In this document: piece after piece, positions 1 to 9,447 of the stretch
Layout of the letters: each line of letters begins with the position of its first letter
Position numbering within the stretch: the stretch's first letter is position 1
DNA from: an uncultured Sphingomonadaceae bacterium
GTDB lineage: Bacteria > Pseudomonadota > Alphaproteobacteria > Sphingomonadales > Sphingomonadaceae
Assembly: GCA_947499975.1 (NCBI GenBank)
Contig: CANMQE010000002.1
Span: 310,001-374,000, forward strand
DNA length: 64,000 bases
Direction of reading: 5' to 3'
The notes under the pieces: model-generated
What the model was told of the DNA's origin: nothing
Database searches by the model: none
What the model saw: only the letters and a program-made list of their open reading frames with translations
Program-made: the position numbers and the translations under genes

Positions 1-516
1 GCGGGCTATCAGGTGGCCAGCAAGCGCACCAAGCCTGCCAGCATGGGCTGGCACGGCAATGCCCTTCTGGTGCGCGAGGGGATCGAGATCATCGATATTG
101 ACGCGCATGACCTGCCGCAGGTCGAGCCGCGCGGTGCTGTGCGCTCTACCCTGCGGACCAAGGGCCGGGATATCTGCGTGACCGGAATGCATCTCGATCT
201 GTCCGGACTTCGCCGAAAGCGGCAGTTTGCGCATGTGTGCAACGCCAGCCGCGCGCCGGGTCTGCCCGCGGTGATGCTGGGCGATTGCAACGAATGGCTG
301 AAACCTTTCGGCGGCTCTCGCGGGTTGGCCGCGCATTGGGAAATGGTGGAGCCTGGCCGCAGCTTCCCGTCCCAGCGGCCGATGCTTTCGCTGGACCGCG
401 TGGTGCACACTTCGCACTGGACGCTGGACGAGGCGGACGTGCACAAGAGCGCCACGGCAAGGCGCGCTTCTGATCACCTGCCGATCTACGCGAAGCTTTC
501 GCTGCACGATTCTTAG
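1..516 (+). CDS. Endonuclease/exonuclease/phosphatase family protein, C-terminal part
   Basis: The reading frame is open from the left edge, so the true start lies outside the window. The visible 171 residues carry the second half of an EEP fold: a GMHLDL strand, a GDCNEW metal/catalytic motif, an LDRVV strand and the closing ASDHLPI motif with its catalytic Asp-His. The family comprises metal-dependent phosphodiesterases acting on nucleic acids, phosphoinositides or related substrates; the substrate cannot be told here. It stands alone, 150 bases before the nitrogen operon, and shows no terminator. The family call is secure, the function open. Confidence 0.85.
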   Translation, partial: AGYQVASKRTKPASMGWHGNALLVREGIEIIDIDAHDLPQVEPRGAVRSTLRTKGRDICVTGMHLDLSGLRRKRQFAHVCNASRAPGLPAVMLGDCNEWLKPFGGSRGLAAHWEMVEPGRSFPSQRPMLSLDRVVHTSHWTLDEADVHKSATARRASDHLPIYAKLSLHDS

Positions 517-603
517 GCACCGTGCCGAAGAATTAGGCGCGGGCGGGGCAGTGCAACACTGGTCCCGCAACCAAGTTCCCGAAAATTAACGTTTCATCGA
601 TTC

Positions 604-619
604 TGGCACGGCGGTTGCA
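604..619 (+). promoter_or_regulatory. Sigma-54 (RpoN) promoter of glnK-amtB
   Basis: TGGCACG, four bases, then TTGCA, with the GG (605-606) and GC (617-618) elements exactly ten bases apart. This matches the -24/-12 consensus almost perfectly. It lies 49 bases upstream of the glnK start. Sigma-54 with NtrC is the known control of glnK-amtB under nitrogen limitation. A weak NtrC-like element (TGCAACACTGG near 552-562) lies upstream, but I would not rely on it. Confidence 0.85.
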
Positions 620-658
620 TTGCACAATCGCGGCCGGGAGCGACCCGGCAAGTCATAG

Positions 659-1006
<348 letters not shown>

Positions 1007-1023
1007 TCAGGGGGTCTGAGACA

Positions 1024-2364
1024 ATGAAATCTGCAATTCTGAAACTGGGCGCAGTGGGTGCAACAGCACTTCTCGCCACCAGCCCGGCCTACGCCGCCGC
1101 GCCTGCTGCCGATGTGGCAGCGGATGTCGTCAGCGGCGGAACGGCCTATATCTTCAACACGCTGCTGTTCCTTATCGGAGGCTTCCTGGTGATGTGGATG
1201 GCAGCGGGCTTTGCCATGCTGGAGGCGGGCCTCGTGCGCGCCAAGAACACCTCCACGCAGTGCCTCAAGAACATCGGCCTCTATTCGATCGCCGGCCTGA
1301 TGTTCTGGATAATCGGCTACAACATTGCCTATCCGGGCGACATGGGGGCCGACTGGAACGGCTTTATCGGCGGTTTCAACGGCGTCTATTCAATGCAGGC
1401 CGTGGGCGAGGCTGACACCGGCACGGGCTATTCCGTCGCATCGGACTGGTTCTTCCAGATGGTGTTCTGCGCCACTACCGCCTCGATCGTTTCGGGCACG
1501 CTGGCCGAACGCATCAAGATCGTGCCGTTCTTCATCTTCGTGACCATCCTTACCGCCGTGATCTATCCGGTCGTGGTGAGCTGGGAATGGGGCGGCGGCT
1601 TCCTCGACACCGACTGGGGCTTCTCCGACTTTGCAGGTTCCACCCTGGTCCACTCAACCGGCGGCTGGGCTGCCCTGGTCGGCGCGCTGATCCTCGGCCC
1701 GCGTCTTGGACGCTACGTGGACGGCAAGGTGCAGGTCTTTCCCGGAACGAACATTCCGCTGGCAACGCTTGGCACCTTCATCCTGTGGCTCGGCTGGTTC
1801 GGCTTCAACGGCGCCTCGCAGCTGGCGATGGGCACCGTGGGTGACGTGTCCGACGTGTCGAAGATCTTCGTGAACACCAACATGGCTGCCTGCGGCGGCG
1901 TGGTGGTCGCGATCATCCTGACGCAGATCCGCTACAAGAAAGCCGACGTGACGATGGCCATGAACGGCGCACTTGCCGGCCTCGTATCGATCACCGCAGA
2001 GCCGCTGGCACCCACCGTGGGCCAGTCGATCCTGATCGGCATGATCGGCGGCGCCATCGTGGTGTTCACCGTTCCGCTGCTCGACAAGTTCAAGATCGAT
2101 GATGTTGTCGGCGCCATTCCGGTTCACCTCGTGGCCGGCATCTGGGGCACGCTGATCGTGGCCTGGACCGGCGATGCCACCTTCGTGGGTCAGCTGGTCG
2201 GCGTTCTTGCCACCATGGTCTGGGTATCGATCGCCTCGGGTATCGTGTGGATGATTCTGAAGGCCACCATCGGCCTGCGCCCCTCGGCGGAAATCGAGAC
2301 TGCCGGTCTCGATGTCCACGAAACCGGCGTGGAAGCTTATCCGGGTCTCGCCAACCAGGCGTAA
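1024..2364 (+). CDS. amtB: Ammonium transporter AmtB
   Basis: A 446-residue inner-membrane ammonium channel. I chose the ATG at 1024: it follows an AGGGGG ribosome site and opens a signal peptide (about residues 1-24, cleavage after AYA), as in other proteobacterial AmtB precursors. The TTG at 1003 overlapping the glnK stop is a weaker choice. Eleven hydrophobic segments follow. The twin pore histidines are recognisable at His210 (LVHSTGGW) and His368 (IPVHLVAG), as is the TFILWLGWFGFNG segment. It imports ammonium for glutamine synthetase and is gated by GlnK. A strong terminator follows, separating it from the second P-II gene. Confidence 0.97.
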   Translation: MKSAILKLGAVGATALLATSPAYAAAPAADVAADVVSGGTAYIFNTLLFLIGGFLVMWMAAGFAMLEAGLVRAKNTSTQCLKNIGLYSIAGLMFWIIGYNIAYPGDMGADWNGFIGGFNGVYSMQAVGEADTGTGYSVASDWFFQMVFCATTASIVSGTLAERIKIVPFFIFVTILTAVIYPVVVSWEWGGGFLDTDWGFSDFAGSTLVHSTGGWAALVGALILGPRLGRYVDGKVQVFPGTNIPLATLGTFILWLGWFGFNGASQLAMGTVGDVSDVSKIFVNTNMAACGGVVVAIILTQIRYKKADVTMAMNGALAGLVSITAEPLAPTVGQSILIGMIGGAIVVFTVPLLDKFKIDDVVGAIPVHLVAGIWGTLIVAWTGDATFVGQLVGVLATMVWVSIASGIVWMILKATIGLRPSAEIETAGLDVHETGVEAYPGLANQA

Positions 2365-2459
2365 CCCAACACCGAATTGGCGGGGGCGGGACCTCTCTCC
2401 TCCTCTTCTCCCCCCGACCTCGCCAACATTCGTTCCTCCTGCGAACGTACAACTTGAAA

Positions 2460-2491
2460 GGGCCGGGGCTGCAAAGCTCCGGCCCATTTTT
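2460..2491 (+). terminator. Rho-independent terminator after amtB
   Basis: Arms GGGCCGGGGCT (2460-2470) and AGCTCCGGCCC (2475-2485) pair over 11 bases with one G-U, a GCAA tetraloop, and an A followed by six T. It closes the glnK-amtB unit and implies that the next P-II gene has its own promoter. Confidence 0.9.
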
Positions 2492-2532
2492 TAGTTGCCA
2501 GCGGCCCCACCCCATCGGTTACAAGCGCGTGA

Positions 2533-2916
<384 letters not shown>

Positions 2917-3181
2917 CGGGCAAGGCGTTTTTCATCACGCAGCGCAATACTGGCCCCGATCTCACCACGATCCATCTTCTGACAGCACCGATCCGGCGCG
3001 TTCCATCATAATGGAATTGCAACGAATTCGGCGCATACGTAATAATCATATAGTGAATGCGTATTGCCTTTTATCGTCCATTCTCGCAATGGAAGGATGA
3101 AGGCATCGTATCTGCCTTGCCATGACAGCCGGCCGATCCGGATTTTATGGCGCGAGTTTAATTATTTGGGGAAGATCAATC

Positions 3182-4294
3182 ATGCGTAAAAGTGCTTTGG
3201 CAATCGGGGTTGCCGCAATGGCAATTTCCGCGCCTGTTATGGCCCGCGATGGTGACGTCTACGTCGGTCTGGATGCCGGCGCGATCGAGCTTGGCGAAAC
3301 CGAGCTCGACATTTCGGGCGTTTCGTCTGCGACCATCAACTATGATGCAGGTTTCGATGTCGATGCCGTTCTCGGTTACGACTGGGGTCCGATTCGTACC
3401 GAGATCGAAGGCTCCTACAAGGAAGCCGGCAGCGAGGAACTGAGCAGTGCCGCCGTGGGCGCACCCATCCCGCCGCAGACCATCGATTTTGCCGGAACGG
3501 AGCAGCGCCTCACCTCGGTGATGGCCAATGCGCTCTTCGACATCGGCGGTGAAGATGGCAACATCGCCTTCTCGCTGGGTGGTGGTTTTGGCCGCACCTG
3601 GATGGGTATCGACACCGACAACACCGTTCTCGGCGGCAATCTGCTGGACGACGAAGACAACGCCTGGGCCTACCAGGGCCTCGCGCAGGTTCGCCTGCCT
3701 GTCTCCAGCGCCATCGAACTCGGCCTGAAATATCGCTATTTCATGACCGACGATTTCCAGTTCACCGACGCGCTTGGCCGTTCGGTGAATTACGATGTCG
3801 ACTCGCACTCGGGGCTGGTGAGCTTCATCTACAATTTCGGGGGCGAAGAGGCCGCTCCGCCTCCTCCGCCCCCGCCGCCTCCTCCGCCCCCGCCGCCTCC
3901 TCCGCCCCCGCCGCCTCCGCCGCCGCCTCCGCCGGCTCCGGTTTGCGAGCAGGGCCCCTACATCGTGTTCTTCGATTGGGATGAAGCGAACATCACACCG
4001 GAAGCTGCCACCGTGCTGAACAGCGCGATCACGGCGTACGGCGATTGCGGTTCGGCTGCCATCATGCTGGCCGGTCACACCGATACGTCGGGTACGCAGG
4101 CCTACAACATGGGCCTGGCAGAACGTCGTAACGAATCGGTGCAGGAATACCTGACCGGCCGCGGTATCCCGATGTCGCGCATCTCCACCGAAGCCTTTGG
4201 CGAGACCGAACTGCGTGTCGCCACTGCCGACGGTGTGCGTGAACTGCAGAACCGCCGCGTGGAAATCAGCTACGGTCCGGGATCGGGCATGTAA
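3182..4294 (+). CDS. OmpA family outer-membrane protein with polyproline linker
   Basis: A 370-residue protein. The ATG at 3182 follows GGGGAAG and opens a classical signal peptide (MRKSALAIGVAAMAISAPVMA). Residues about 22-220 form an eight-stranded OmpA-like beta-barrel rich in alternating aromatic residues. Residues about 226-253 are almost pure proline, and about 260-365 are the OmpA C-terminal peptidoglycan-binding domain, with the TSGT..YNMGLAERR and LQNRRVEI signatures. Such proteins tether the outer membrane to the cell wall. The proline stretch is coded by perfect 18-base tandem repeats. The gene is monocistronic: a 265-base low-GC leader precedes it and a perfect terminator follows. 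Confidence 0.93.
   Translation: MRKSALAIGVAAMAISAPVMARDGDVYVGLDAGAIELGETELDISGVSSATINYDAGFDVDAVLGYDWGPIRTEIEGSYKEAGSEELSSAAVGAPIPPQTIDFAGTEQRLTSVMANALFDIGGEDGNIAFSLGGGFGRTWMGIDTDNTVLGGNLLDDEDNAWAYQGLAQVRLPVSSAIELGLKYRYFMTDDFQFTDALGRSVNYDVDSHSGLVSFIYNFGGEEAAPPPPPPPPPPPPPPPPPPPPPPPPPPAPVCEQGPYIVFFDWDEANITPEAATVLNSAITAYGDCGSAAIMLAGHTDTSGTQAYNMGLAERRNESVQEYLTGRGIPMSRISTEAFGETELRVATADGVRELQNRRVEISYGPGSGM
3860..3913 (+). repeat. Three perfect 18-bp tandem repeats coding polyproline
   Basis: The unit CCTCCTCCGCCCCCGCCG occurs three times without a mismatch and then decays into CCTCCGCCG-type triplets up to about 3930. Each unit adds six prolines to the linker of the OmpA-like protein. The length is a multiple of three, so copy-number slippage would keep frame. 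Confidence 0.95.
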
Positions 4295-4322
4295 GCGAAC
4301 ACGCTTCCAGCGAATACGAGAA

Positions 4323-4355
4323 GGGCCGGAGGAGCGATCCTCCGGCCCCTTTTTT
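4323..4355 (+). terminator. Rho-independent terminator after the OmpA-like gene
   Basis: Perfect 11-bp stem GGGCCGGAGGA / TCCTCCGGCCC, GCGA tetraloop, then six T (4350-4355). The convergent desaturase-like gene ends 10 bases beyond, so this hairpin also insulates the two units. Confidence 0.93.
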
Positions 4356-4364
4356 CATGCAGCA

Positions 4365-5261
4365 TCAACTACCGTGCCGATCTTTCTGCGTTCGCTGCCA
4401 TCGTTCCCGGATCAGGTCGGATGTCTCGCGGCTGCCGTCGTGGCTCCAGCCGGGCGCGCGCAGGAGATAGGATAGCTTGTGCCGCCACGGCGCGCGCCAC
4501 ATGTCACGGGCGATGGCAATCCATTCGTGGAACACCGCGTAGAACACGTTGAACGTGCCAAGCTGGCTGACGATGCCATAGCGGATACGATCCGTATCAT
4601 CTTCCGGCGCGAATGTGCCGAAGAGCCTGTCCCAGATGATGAGGGCGCCGGCGAAATTGCGATCGAGATAGCGCGGGTTCACCGCGTGATGCACCCTGTG
4701 GTGGGACGGCGTGTTCATCACGGCCTCGAACCAGGGGGGCATCCGCTTCACCGCCTCCGTGTGAATCCAGAACTGGTAGACGAGGTTCAGGCCCGCACAC
4801 ACGAGGATCATGCCGGGCTCAAATCCGATGAGCGCGAGCGGCATGCGGAAGACGAAGGATAGCGCGAAGAAGCCGGTCCAGCTTTGCCGCAGTGCGGTCG
4901 AGAGATTGTAATGCTGGCTGGAATGGTGGTTCACATGGGACGCCCAGAACCACCGAACCCGGTGCGCGCTGCGGTGGAAGACGTAATAGGCGAGGTCGTC
5001 CAGCACGAAGCAGAGTGGCCATGCCCACCACGCCCAGCCGATTGATAATGGCGAAAGCGTGTGCAGCCACACCAGCAATGCGGCGGTTACTCCGCCGGTA
5101 AGAGCGCCTGCCACCGTGCTGCCGAGACCGATCGCGAGAGATGTGCCGGTATCGCGCCATTCATAGCCGTGCCGCTCACCTTTGCGCCGCAGCCAGAGTA
5201 ATTCGGCCAGGATCAGCACCACGAAGACGGGGATGGCAATGGCGACCGGATCGAAAGGCAT
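4365..5261 (-). CDS. Sterol desaturase / fatty acid hydroxylase family membrane protein
   Basis: A 298-residue integral membrane protein with four or five hydrophobic segments and the histidine clusters of the di-iron hydroxylase superfamily. These are FHRSAH, HVNHHSSQHYN and, near the C-terminus, HHRVHHAVNP. The family hydroxylates or desaturates sterols, carotenoids, fatty acids or sphingoid bases. The window also encodes sphingolipid synthesis, but this gene is 24 kb away, so a sphingoid substrate is only a thought. Its start codon shares one base with the stop of the upstream small gene, indicating co-transcription. Confidence 0.88.
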   Translation of the reverse strand: MPFDPVAIAIPVFVVLILAELLWLRRKGERHGYEWRDTGTSLAIGLGSTVAGALTGGVTAALLVWLHTLSPLSIGWAWWAWPLCFVLDDLAYYVFHRSAHRVRWFWASHVNHHSSQHYNLSTALRQSWTGFFALSFVFRMPLALIGFEPGMILVCAGLNLVYQFWIHTEAVKRMPPWFEAVMNTPSHHRVHHAVNPRYLDRNFAGALIIWDRLFGTFAPEDDTDRIRYGIVSQLGTFNVFYAVFHEWIAIARDMWRAPWRHKLSYLLRAPGWSHDGSRETSDLIRERWQRTQKDRHGS

Positions 5262-5653
5262 CAGCCGCTATTAGCATCAATGTCAGTAGTGGCCCAGTCC
5301 CCTGCGTCATCCCCAATCCGCAGCCGCGCGGCGGGTACCGGTTCGATCTCAAGACGCCCTTCCACGGCCCTGATTGGCGTCCCATCGGGCAATTCGCGCA
5401 CCACGAACTGGCTCCCGTGCTGGATCAGAAGGGCGATTCGACCGACGCCGTCACGTGCGATCGCCGCTTCGCCCTTTTCATCCAGCGCTATGCTTGCAGG
5501 CTCGAAACCGCCGGGGGCGAGGCGGAACAGCTCTGCCGCTTCTTCGATGGAGGATATCCGGCCCGAAAGGCGAAAGCCCAGCACATAGGTGATGGCGACA
5601 AGGGCGACGACAGCGGCAAGCGCGCCCAGGAATTGCACCGTTTCGCCACCCAT
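5261..5653 (-). CDS. Hypothetical protein with an N-terminal membrane anchor
   Basis: A 130-residue protein I do not recognise. One hydrophobic helix at about residues 8-26 is followed by a soluble region with alternating beta-like strands (ALDEKGEAAIARDGVGRIALL, QFVVRELPDG). Six bases separate it from the upstream phosphatase-like gene, and it overlaps the downstream desaturase-like gene by one base. The three probably form one transcript. Conserved small membrane proteins of this form sit in many sphingomonad genomes, but I can offer no function. Confidence 0.7.
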   Translation of the reverse strand: MGGETVQFLGALAAVVALVAITYVLGFRLSGRISSIEEAAELFRLAPGGFEPASIALDEKGEAAIARDGVGRIALLIQHGSQFVVRELPDGTPIRAVEGRLEIEPVPAARLRIGDDAGDWATTDIDANSG

Positions 5654-5659
5654 GTGCGA

Positions 5660-6100
5660 TCAGCCGTCCGATCTTGCCGCCAGCATTTCCAGCATCGCGC
5701 TGACAGGGCTGATGTCGTAACCGGCCCCGCGCGCGGCTTCGATCAGTGCTGCGGGTTCCTCGCCGCGACTCGCCTCTGCCATGGACCACAGGAAGGTGGA
5801 GCGCGTGCCGGAGCGGCAATAGGCCAGCACCTTGCCATCCGCGCCCTCCAGCGCATCGGCCATGGCTTTCACCTGCGGTTGCGAAAAGCCGGAATGGTCG
5901 ATGGGGATGGCGACGTATGAAAGGCCGTGCTCGCGCGCGGCAGCCTCGATCCGGGCGCCTTCCGGCTGGCCATCGTCCTCGCCGTCGGGCCGGTTGTTGA
6001 TTACCAGAGTGATTCCCTGCTGCGCCGCCTCTGCCACATCATCCGCAGTGATCTGCGGGCTGGCCCATACCGACTCGGATAGTTTGCGAAAATCGCTCAT
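5660..6100 (-). CDS. TIGR01244-family (DUF442) phosphatase/sulfurtransferase-like protein
   Basis: A 146-residue protein starting at MSDFRKLSE. It resembles the beta-lactamase-hydrolase-like domain found at the N-terminus of Blh proteins, which has a dual-specificity-phosphatase fold. The active-site loop CRSGTRS fits the Cys-X5-Arg phosphatase/rhodanese pattern, and VINNRPDGEDDGQP is the other family signature. The longer frame upstream (to 6205) has no ribosome site and different composition, so I reject it. The family is linked in the literature to sulfide metabolism and biofilm genes, but no such genes are nearby. Confidence 0.85.
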   Translation of the reverse strand: MSDFRKLSESVWASPQITADDVAEAAQQGITLVINNRPDGEDDGQPEGARIEAAAREHGLSYVAIPIDHSGFSQPQVKAMADALEGADGKVLAYCRSGTRSTFLWSMAEASRGEEPAALIEAARGAGYDISPVSAMLEMLAARSDG

Positions 6101-6261
6101 CCTGCTTTTGCCTCGTTCCTGAAAGTGACTGCTTTGCCGCCGCTCGAGAGCGGGATGGAGCTGCATTTCATGGCGCAGCGAAGAGCGCATCGCAAATTGT
6201 GACAAAAGCGCAATCTTAAATCATTCGCATCTGGCGTATTTCTAAGTTATACCCACCGCCC

Positions 6262-6288
6262 GAAGCGGCGGGGATTGTCTGCCGCTTC
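6262..6288 (+). promoter_or_regulatory. Hairpin in the leader of the cold-shock gene
   Basis: GAAGCGGC (6262-6269) and GCCGCTTC (6281-6288) form a perfect 8-bp stem with an 11-base loop, about 70 bases before the start codon. Cold-shock leaders are often thermosensitive RNAs; that this one is such a switch is inference. Confidence 0.4.
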
Positions 6289-6357
6289 CGGTCGATGGGA
6301 AGTTCGCTCGCGTTGTCGACTGGTGTTTCAGGGCGGGAATGAAGGTTTGTTGAGTTC

Positions 6358-7131
6358 ATGGGTTATGATCGAGGACGTCGCGGTCGGGGACGCGATAAGC
6401 GGGACAATATTGGCGAAGAAGGGTTCGATCCCTTCATGGATGGCGCACCGCCCATGGATAGTGGCGGCGGTGGCTGGCGCGATGGCGGCAACGACCGCGG
6501 CGGCTTTGGCGGCGGCGGTCGTTTCAATGACGATCGTGGCGGCGGCTACGGCGGCGGCAACGATCGCGGTGGTTTTGGTGGCGGTGGCGGCGGTGGCCGT
6601 GGCGGCCCTCCGCGCGGCGGCGGCGGCGGCGGTGGAGGCGGCATGCCTGCACAGGTCGTGGGCACCGGCCAGGGCAAGGTAAAATTCTTCAACGCGCAGA
6701 AGGGCTTCGGCTTCATCCAGCGTGACGAGGGCGGCGAGGACGTCTTCGTTCACATCAGCCAGGTGGAACGCGCCGGACTGGAAGGCCTGGCCGAAGGTCA
6801 GGAACTGCAGTTCAACCTGGTGGATCGCGGCGGCAAGGTATCCGCGGCGGATCTGCAGGTTGTGGGCGACGTGATTGCACCCGAGGCCAAGGCCCCGCAG
6901 CGCGAACTGACGGGCGAAAAGGCCGTGGGCACGGTGAAGTTCTTCAATTCCATGAAGGGCTTTGGCTTCATCACCCGCGATGATGGCAAGGACGATGCGT
7001 TTGTGCACATCAGTGCCGTGGAACGCTCTGGCCTTCCCGGCATCGCCGAAGGCGACCGTTTCGAATTCGATCTTGAAGTCGATCGACGAGGCAAGCACTC
7101 GGCTGTCAATCTGGTGCCGGTACAGGGCTAA
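6358..7131 (+). CDS. Double cold-shock-domain protein with RGG/glycine-rich N-terminus
   Basis: A 257-residue RNA-binding protein. Residues 1-100 are a low-complexity tail rich in Gly, Arg and Asp with repeated GNDRGGFGGG and RGG units. Residues about 103-168 and 190-255 are two cold-shock domains, each with RNP1 (KGFGFIQ, KGFGFIT) and RNP2 (VFVHIS, AFVHIS) motifs. Such proteins melt RNA secondary structure and act as anti-terminators or translation aids. Tandem cold-shock domains are common in alphaproteobacteria. The long RGG tail recalls eukaryotic Y-box and hnRNP proteins and may drive RNA condensation (inference). Confidence 0.92.
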   Translation: MGYDRGRRGRGRDKRDNIGEEGFDPFMDGAPPMDSGGGGWRDGGNDRGGFGGGGRFNDDRGGGYGGGNDRGGFGGGGGGGRGGPPRGGGGGGGGGMPAQVVGTGQGKVKFFNAQKGFGFIQRDEGGEDVFVHISQVERAGLEGLAEGQELQFNLVDRGGKVSAADLQVVGDVIAPEAKAPQRELTGEKAVGTVKFFNSMKGFGFITRDDGKDDAFVHISAVERSGLPGIAEGDRFEFDLEVDRRGKHSAVNLVPVQG

Positions 7132-7156
7132 GCTTCCTGAACCACATACCAGCGTA

Positions 7157-7187
7157 GTGGCGGCCGCGATGTTTGACCGGCCGCCAC
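7157..7187 (+). terminator. Possible terminator after the cold-shock gene
   Basis: GTGGCGGCCG (7157-7166) pairs perfectly with CGGCCGCCAC (7178-7187) around an 11-base loop, 25 bases past the stop. There is no clear T-run, only CCCTCTT, so termination is likely but not proven. Confidence 0.45.
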
Positions 7188-7267
7188 CACCCTCTTAGAT
7201 GAAGTGTATTGGCGGTCCGTAATGGCCGCTTTTTTTGATTTTGCATTTTCATCAAGGACAACATCCC

Positions 7268-8458
7268 ATGTCTATCACTCCGCTGATGCCCGTTTACCCG
7301 CGGTGCGGCGTTCGGCCCGTCGAGGGCGACAATTGTCACCTGATCGACGAGGATGGCACGCGCTATCTCGATTTTGCCGCCGGCATCGCGGTGAACCTCC
7401 TGGGACACTCGCACCCCGGACTGGTCAATGCGATCCAGCAGCAGGCTGCGAAGCTGATGCACGTCTCCAACCTCTACGGCAGCCCGCAGGGCGAGGCGCT
7501 GGCGCAGCGACTGACCGACGCCACCTTTGCCGACACCGTGTTCTTCACCAATTCCGGTGCCGAAGCGGTGGAGACCGCCATCAAGGTCGCCCGCGCGTAC
7601 CACCAGCACGTCGGCAATGACGAGAAGTTCGAGCTGATCACGTTCAAGAACGCTTTCCATGGCCGCACCATGGCAACAATCAGCGCCTCCAATCAGGAGA
7701 AGATGCACAAGGGCTTCAACCCGCTGCTGCCGGGATTCAAATACGTCGATTTCGATGACCTGGAAGGCGTGAAGGCGGCCATCGGGCCCAACACCGCCGG
7801 CTTCCTGGTGGAGCCCGTGCAGGGCGAGGGCGGCATCCGCGTCGCCTCGCAGGAATTCATGATGGGTTTGCGCAAGCTGGCCGACGAGCATGATCTGATG
7901 CTGGTGCTGGACGAGGTGCAGAGCGGCGTGGCGCGTACCGGCACACTTTATGCCTATGAGCAGTTCGGCATCGAGCCTGACGTGATGGCCACGGCCAAGG
8001 GCATTGGCGGCGGTTTTCCGATCGGTGCGTGCCTCGCAACCGAAAAGGCGGCGCGTGGCATGGTGTTCGGCACGCATGGTTCCACTTATGGCGGCAATCC
8101 GCTGGCCATGGCCGCCGGCATGGCGGTGATGGACGCGGTGGCGAACGATGCGTTCCTGGCCGACGTGCGCACCAAGGGCGAGCGGCTGCGTGCGCGGCTG
8201 GAACAGTTCATCGGCAATTATCCCGACCTGTTCGAAAGCGTCCGCGGGCTGGGCCTGATGCTGGGTTTGAAGATGAAGGTGGAGCCAAGACCTTTCATGC
8301 AGCACCTTCGCGACAACCACCAGTTGCTGACCGTGGCAGCCGGCGATTCGACCTTGCGACTGCTGCCGCCCCTCGTGATCGAGGATAGCGAGATGGACGA
8401 GTTTTTCGACAAGCTCTCCGCCGGTGCTGCGGATTACGAGGTGCCGGAAGCGTCATGA
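7268..8458 (+). CDS. argD: Acetylornithine aminotransferase
   Basis: A 396-residue class-III PLP aminotransferase. The ATG at 7268 follows AAGGACAAC. It shows the family's [17 protein letters not shown] region, the [13 protein letters not shown] aspartate that pairs with the cofactor nitrogen, and the PLP lysine Lys244 (ATAKGIGGG). It converts N-acetylglutamate semialdehyde to N-acetylornithine in arginine synthesis and may also serve lysine synthesis as N-succinyl-diaminopimelate aminotransferase. It overlaps the argF start by four bases (ATGA), so the pair is translationally coupled. Confidence 0.94.
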   Translation: MSITPLMPVYPRCGVRPVEGDNCHLIDEDGTRYLDFAAGIAVNLLGHSHPGLVNAIQQQAAKLMHVSNLYGSPQGEALAQRLTDATFADTVFFTNSGAEAVETAIKVARAYHQHVGNDEKFELITFKNAFHGRTMATISASNQEKMHKGFNPLLPGFKYVDFDDLEGVKAAIGPNTAGFLVEPVQGEGGIRVASQEFMMGLRKLADEHDLMLVLDEVQSGVARTGTLYAYEQFGIEPDVMATAKGIGGGFPIGACLATEKAARGMVFGTHGSTYGGNPLAMAAGMAVMDAVANDAFLADVRTKGERLRARLEQFIGNYPDLFESVRGLGLMLGLKMKVEPRPFMQHLRDNHQLLTVAAGDSTLRLLPPLVIEDSEMDEFFDKLSAGAADYEVPEAS

Positions 8459-9417
8459 CCAACGAGCCGCCTCTCGAAGTCGCCCCGCTTATCCGGTCTT
8501 TTCTGGACCTGTCCGATGCTGGTGGCCATGCCATTGCGGCGATGATCAACGATGCGCAGGATCGCAAGATGGCGCGTCGCGGCTGGCCCATGGGCAAGCC
8601 CGATATCGATCAGCCGCTGGCAGGCCGCGTGCTGGCGATGGTTTTCGAGAAAAGCTCGACGCGCACCCGCGTCAGCTTCGACGTTGCCATGCGACAGCTG
8701 GGCGGTAGCGCGATCCTGCTCGACGCTTCCACCTCGCAGCTAGGGCGGGGCGAATCCATCGCGGATACGGCGCGCGTGTTGAGCCGGATGGCCGATGCGA
8801 TCATGGTGCGTACGGATGATCATTCAAAGATCGAAGAGGTAGCGCATCACGCGCATGTGCCGGTCATCAACGGGCTGACCGATCTTTCGCACCCGTGCCA
8901 GATCGTTGCCGATCTGCTGACCGTGATAGAGCATCGCAAGGCACTGCCCGGTCTTGAGCTCGCGTGGTTTGGCGACGGCAACAATGTACTGAACTCCATT
9001 CTCGAAGCTGCCGCCCTGATGAAGTTCAACGTGCGTGTGGCAACGCCGCAAGGGTACGAGCCGAACCCACAGTTCGTGAAAATGGCGCGCGATGCTGGGT
9101 CCACCGTGACCCTGACCACCGACGCAGCCGAAGCGGCCCGGGATGCCGATGTACTGGTGACCGACACCTGGATCTCCATGGGCCAGGAACACGCGGAGGA
9201 AAAGCTGGCGGCGATGGAGCCGTTCCGTGTCGATTCGGCGCTGATGGCGAAGGCGAAGCGTGATGCGATTTTCCTGCACTGCCTGCCGGCGCACGTCGGA
9301 GACGAGGTGAGTGCAGAGGTTTTCGAAGGCCCGCAGTCCGTTGTTTTTGATGAGGCTGAGAACCGGATTCACGCGCAAAAATCCATCCTGCTCTGGTGTT
9401 TCGGCCTGATCGGCTGA
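8455..9417 (+). CDS. argF: Ornithine carbamoyltransferase
   Basis: A 320-residue enzyme making citrulline from ornithine and carbamoyl phosphate in arginine synthesis. The carbamoyl-phosphate loop STRTR is at residues 67-71, the ornithine-side HCLP motif at about 275-278, and HPCQ in the middle ([13 protein letters not shown]). All key residues are present and the length is normal. The start overlaps the argD stop, a common argD-argF arrangement in alphaproteobacteria. hslO follows after 30 bases and may be in the same transcript. Confidence 0.97.
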   Translation: MTNEPPLEVAPLIRSFLDLSDAGGHAIAAMINDAQDRKMARRGWPMGKPDIDQPLAGRVLAMVFEKSSTRTRVSFDVAMRQLGGSAILLDASTSQLGRGESIADTARVLSRMADAIMVRTDDHSKIEEVAHHAHVPVINGLTDLSHPCQIVADLLTVIEHRKALPGLELAWFGDGNNVLNSILEAAALMKFNVRVATPQGYEPNPQFVKMARDAGSTVTLTTDAAEAARDADVLVTDTWISMGQEHAEEKLAAMEPFRVDSALMAKAKRDAIFLHCLPAHVGDEVSAEVFEGPQSVVFDEAENRIHAQKSILLWCFGLIG

Positions 9418-9447
9418 TCATCTTCAAAAACGGATGGCTGGCCCCAT

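Noticed and set aside
2917..3181. Frame 2768-3100 as a gene in the gap before the OmpA-like gene
   Set aside because: It begins inside the second P-II gene, has no ribosome site and no similarity; the gap is better seen as promoter and leader.
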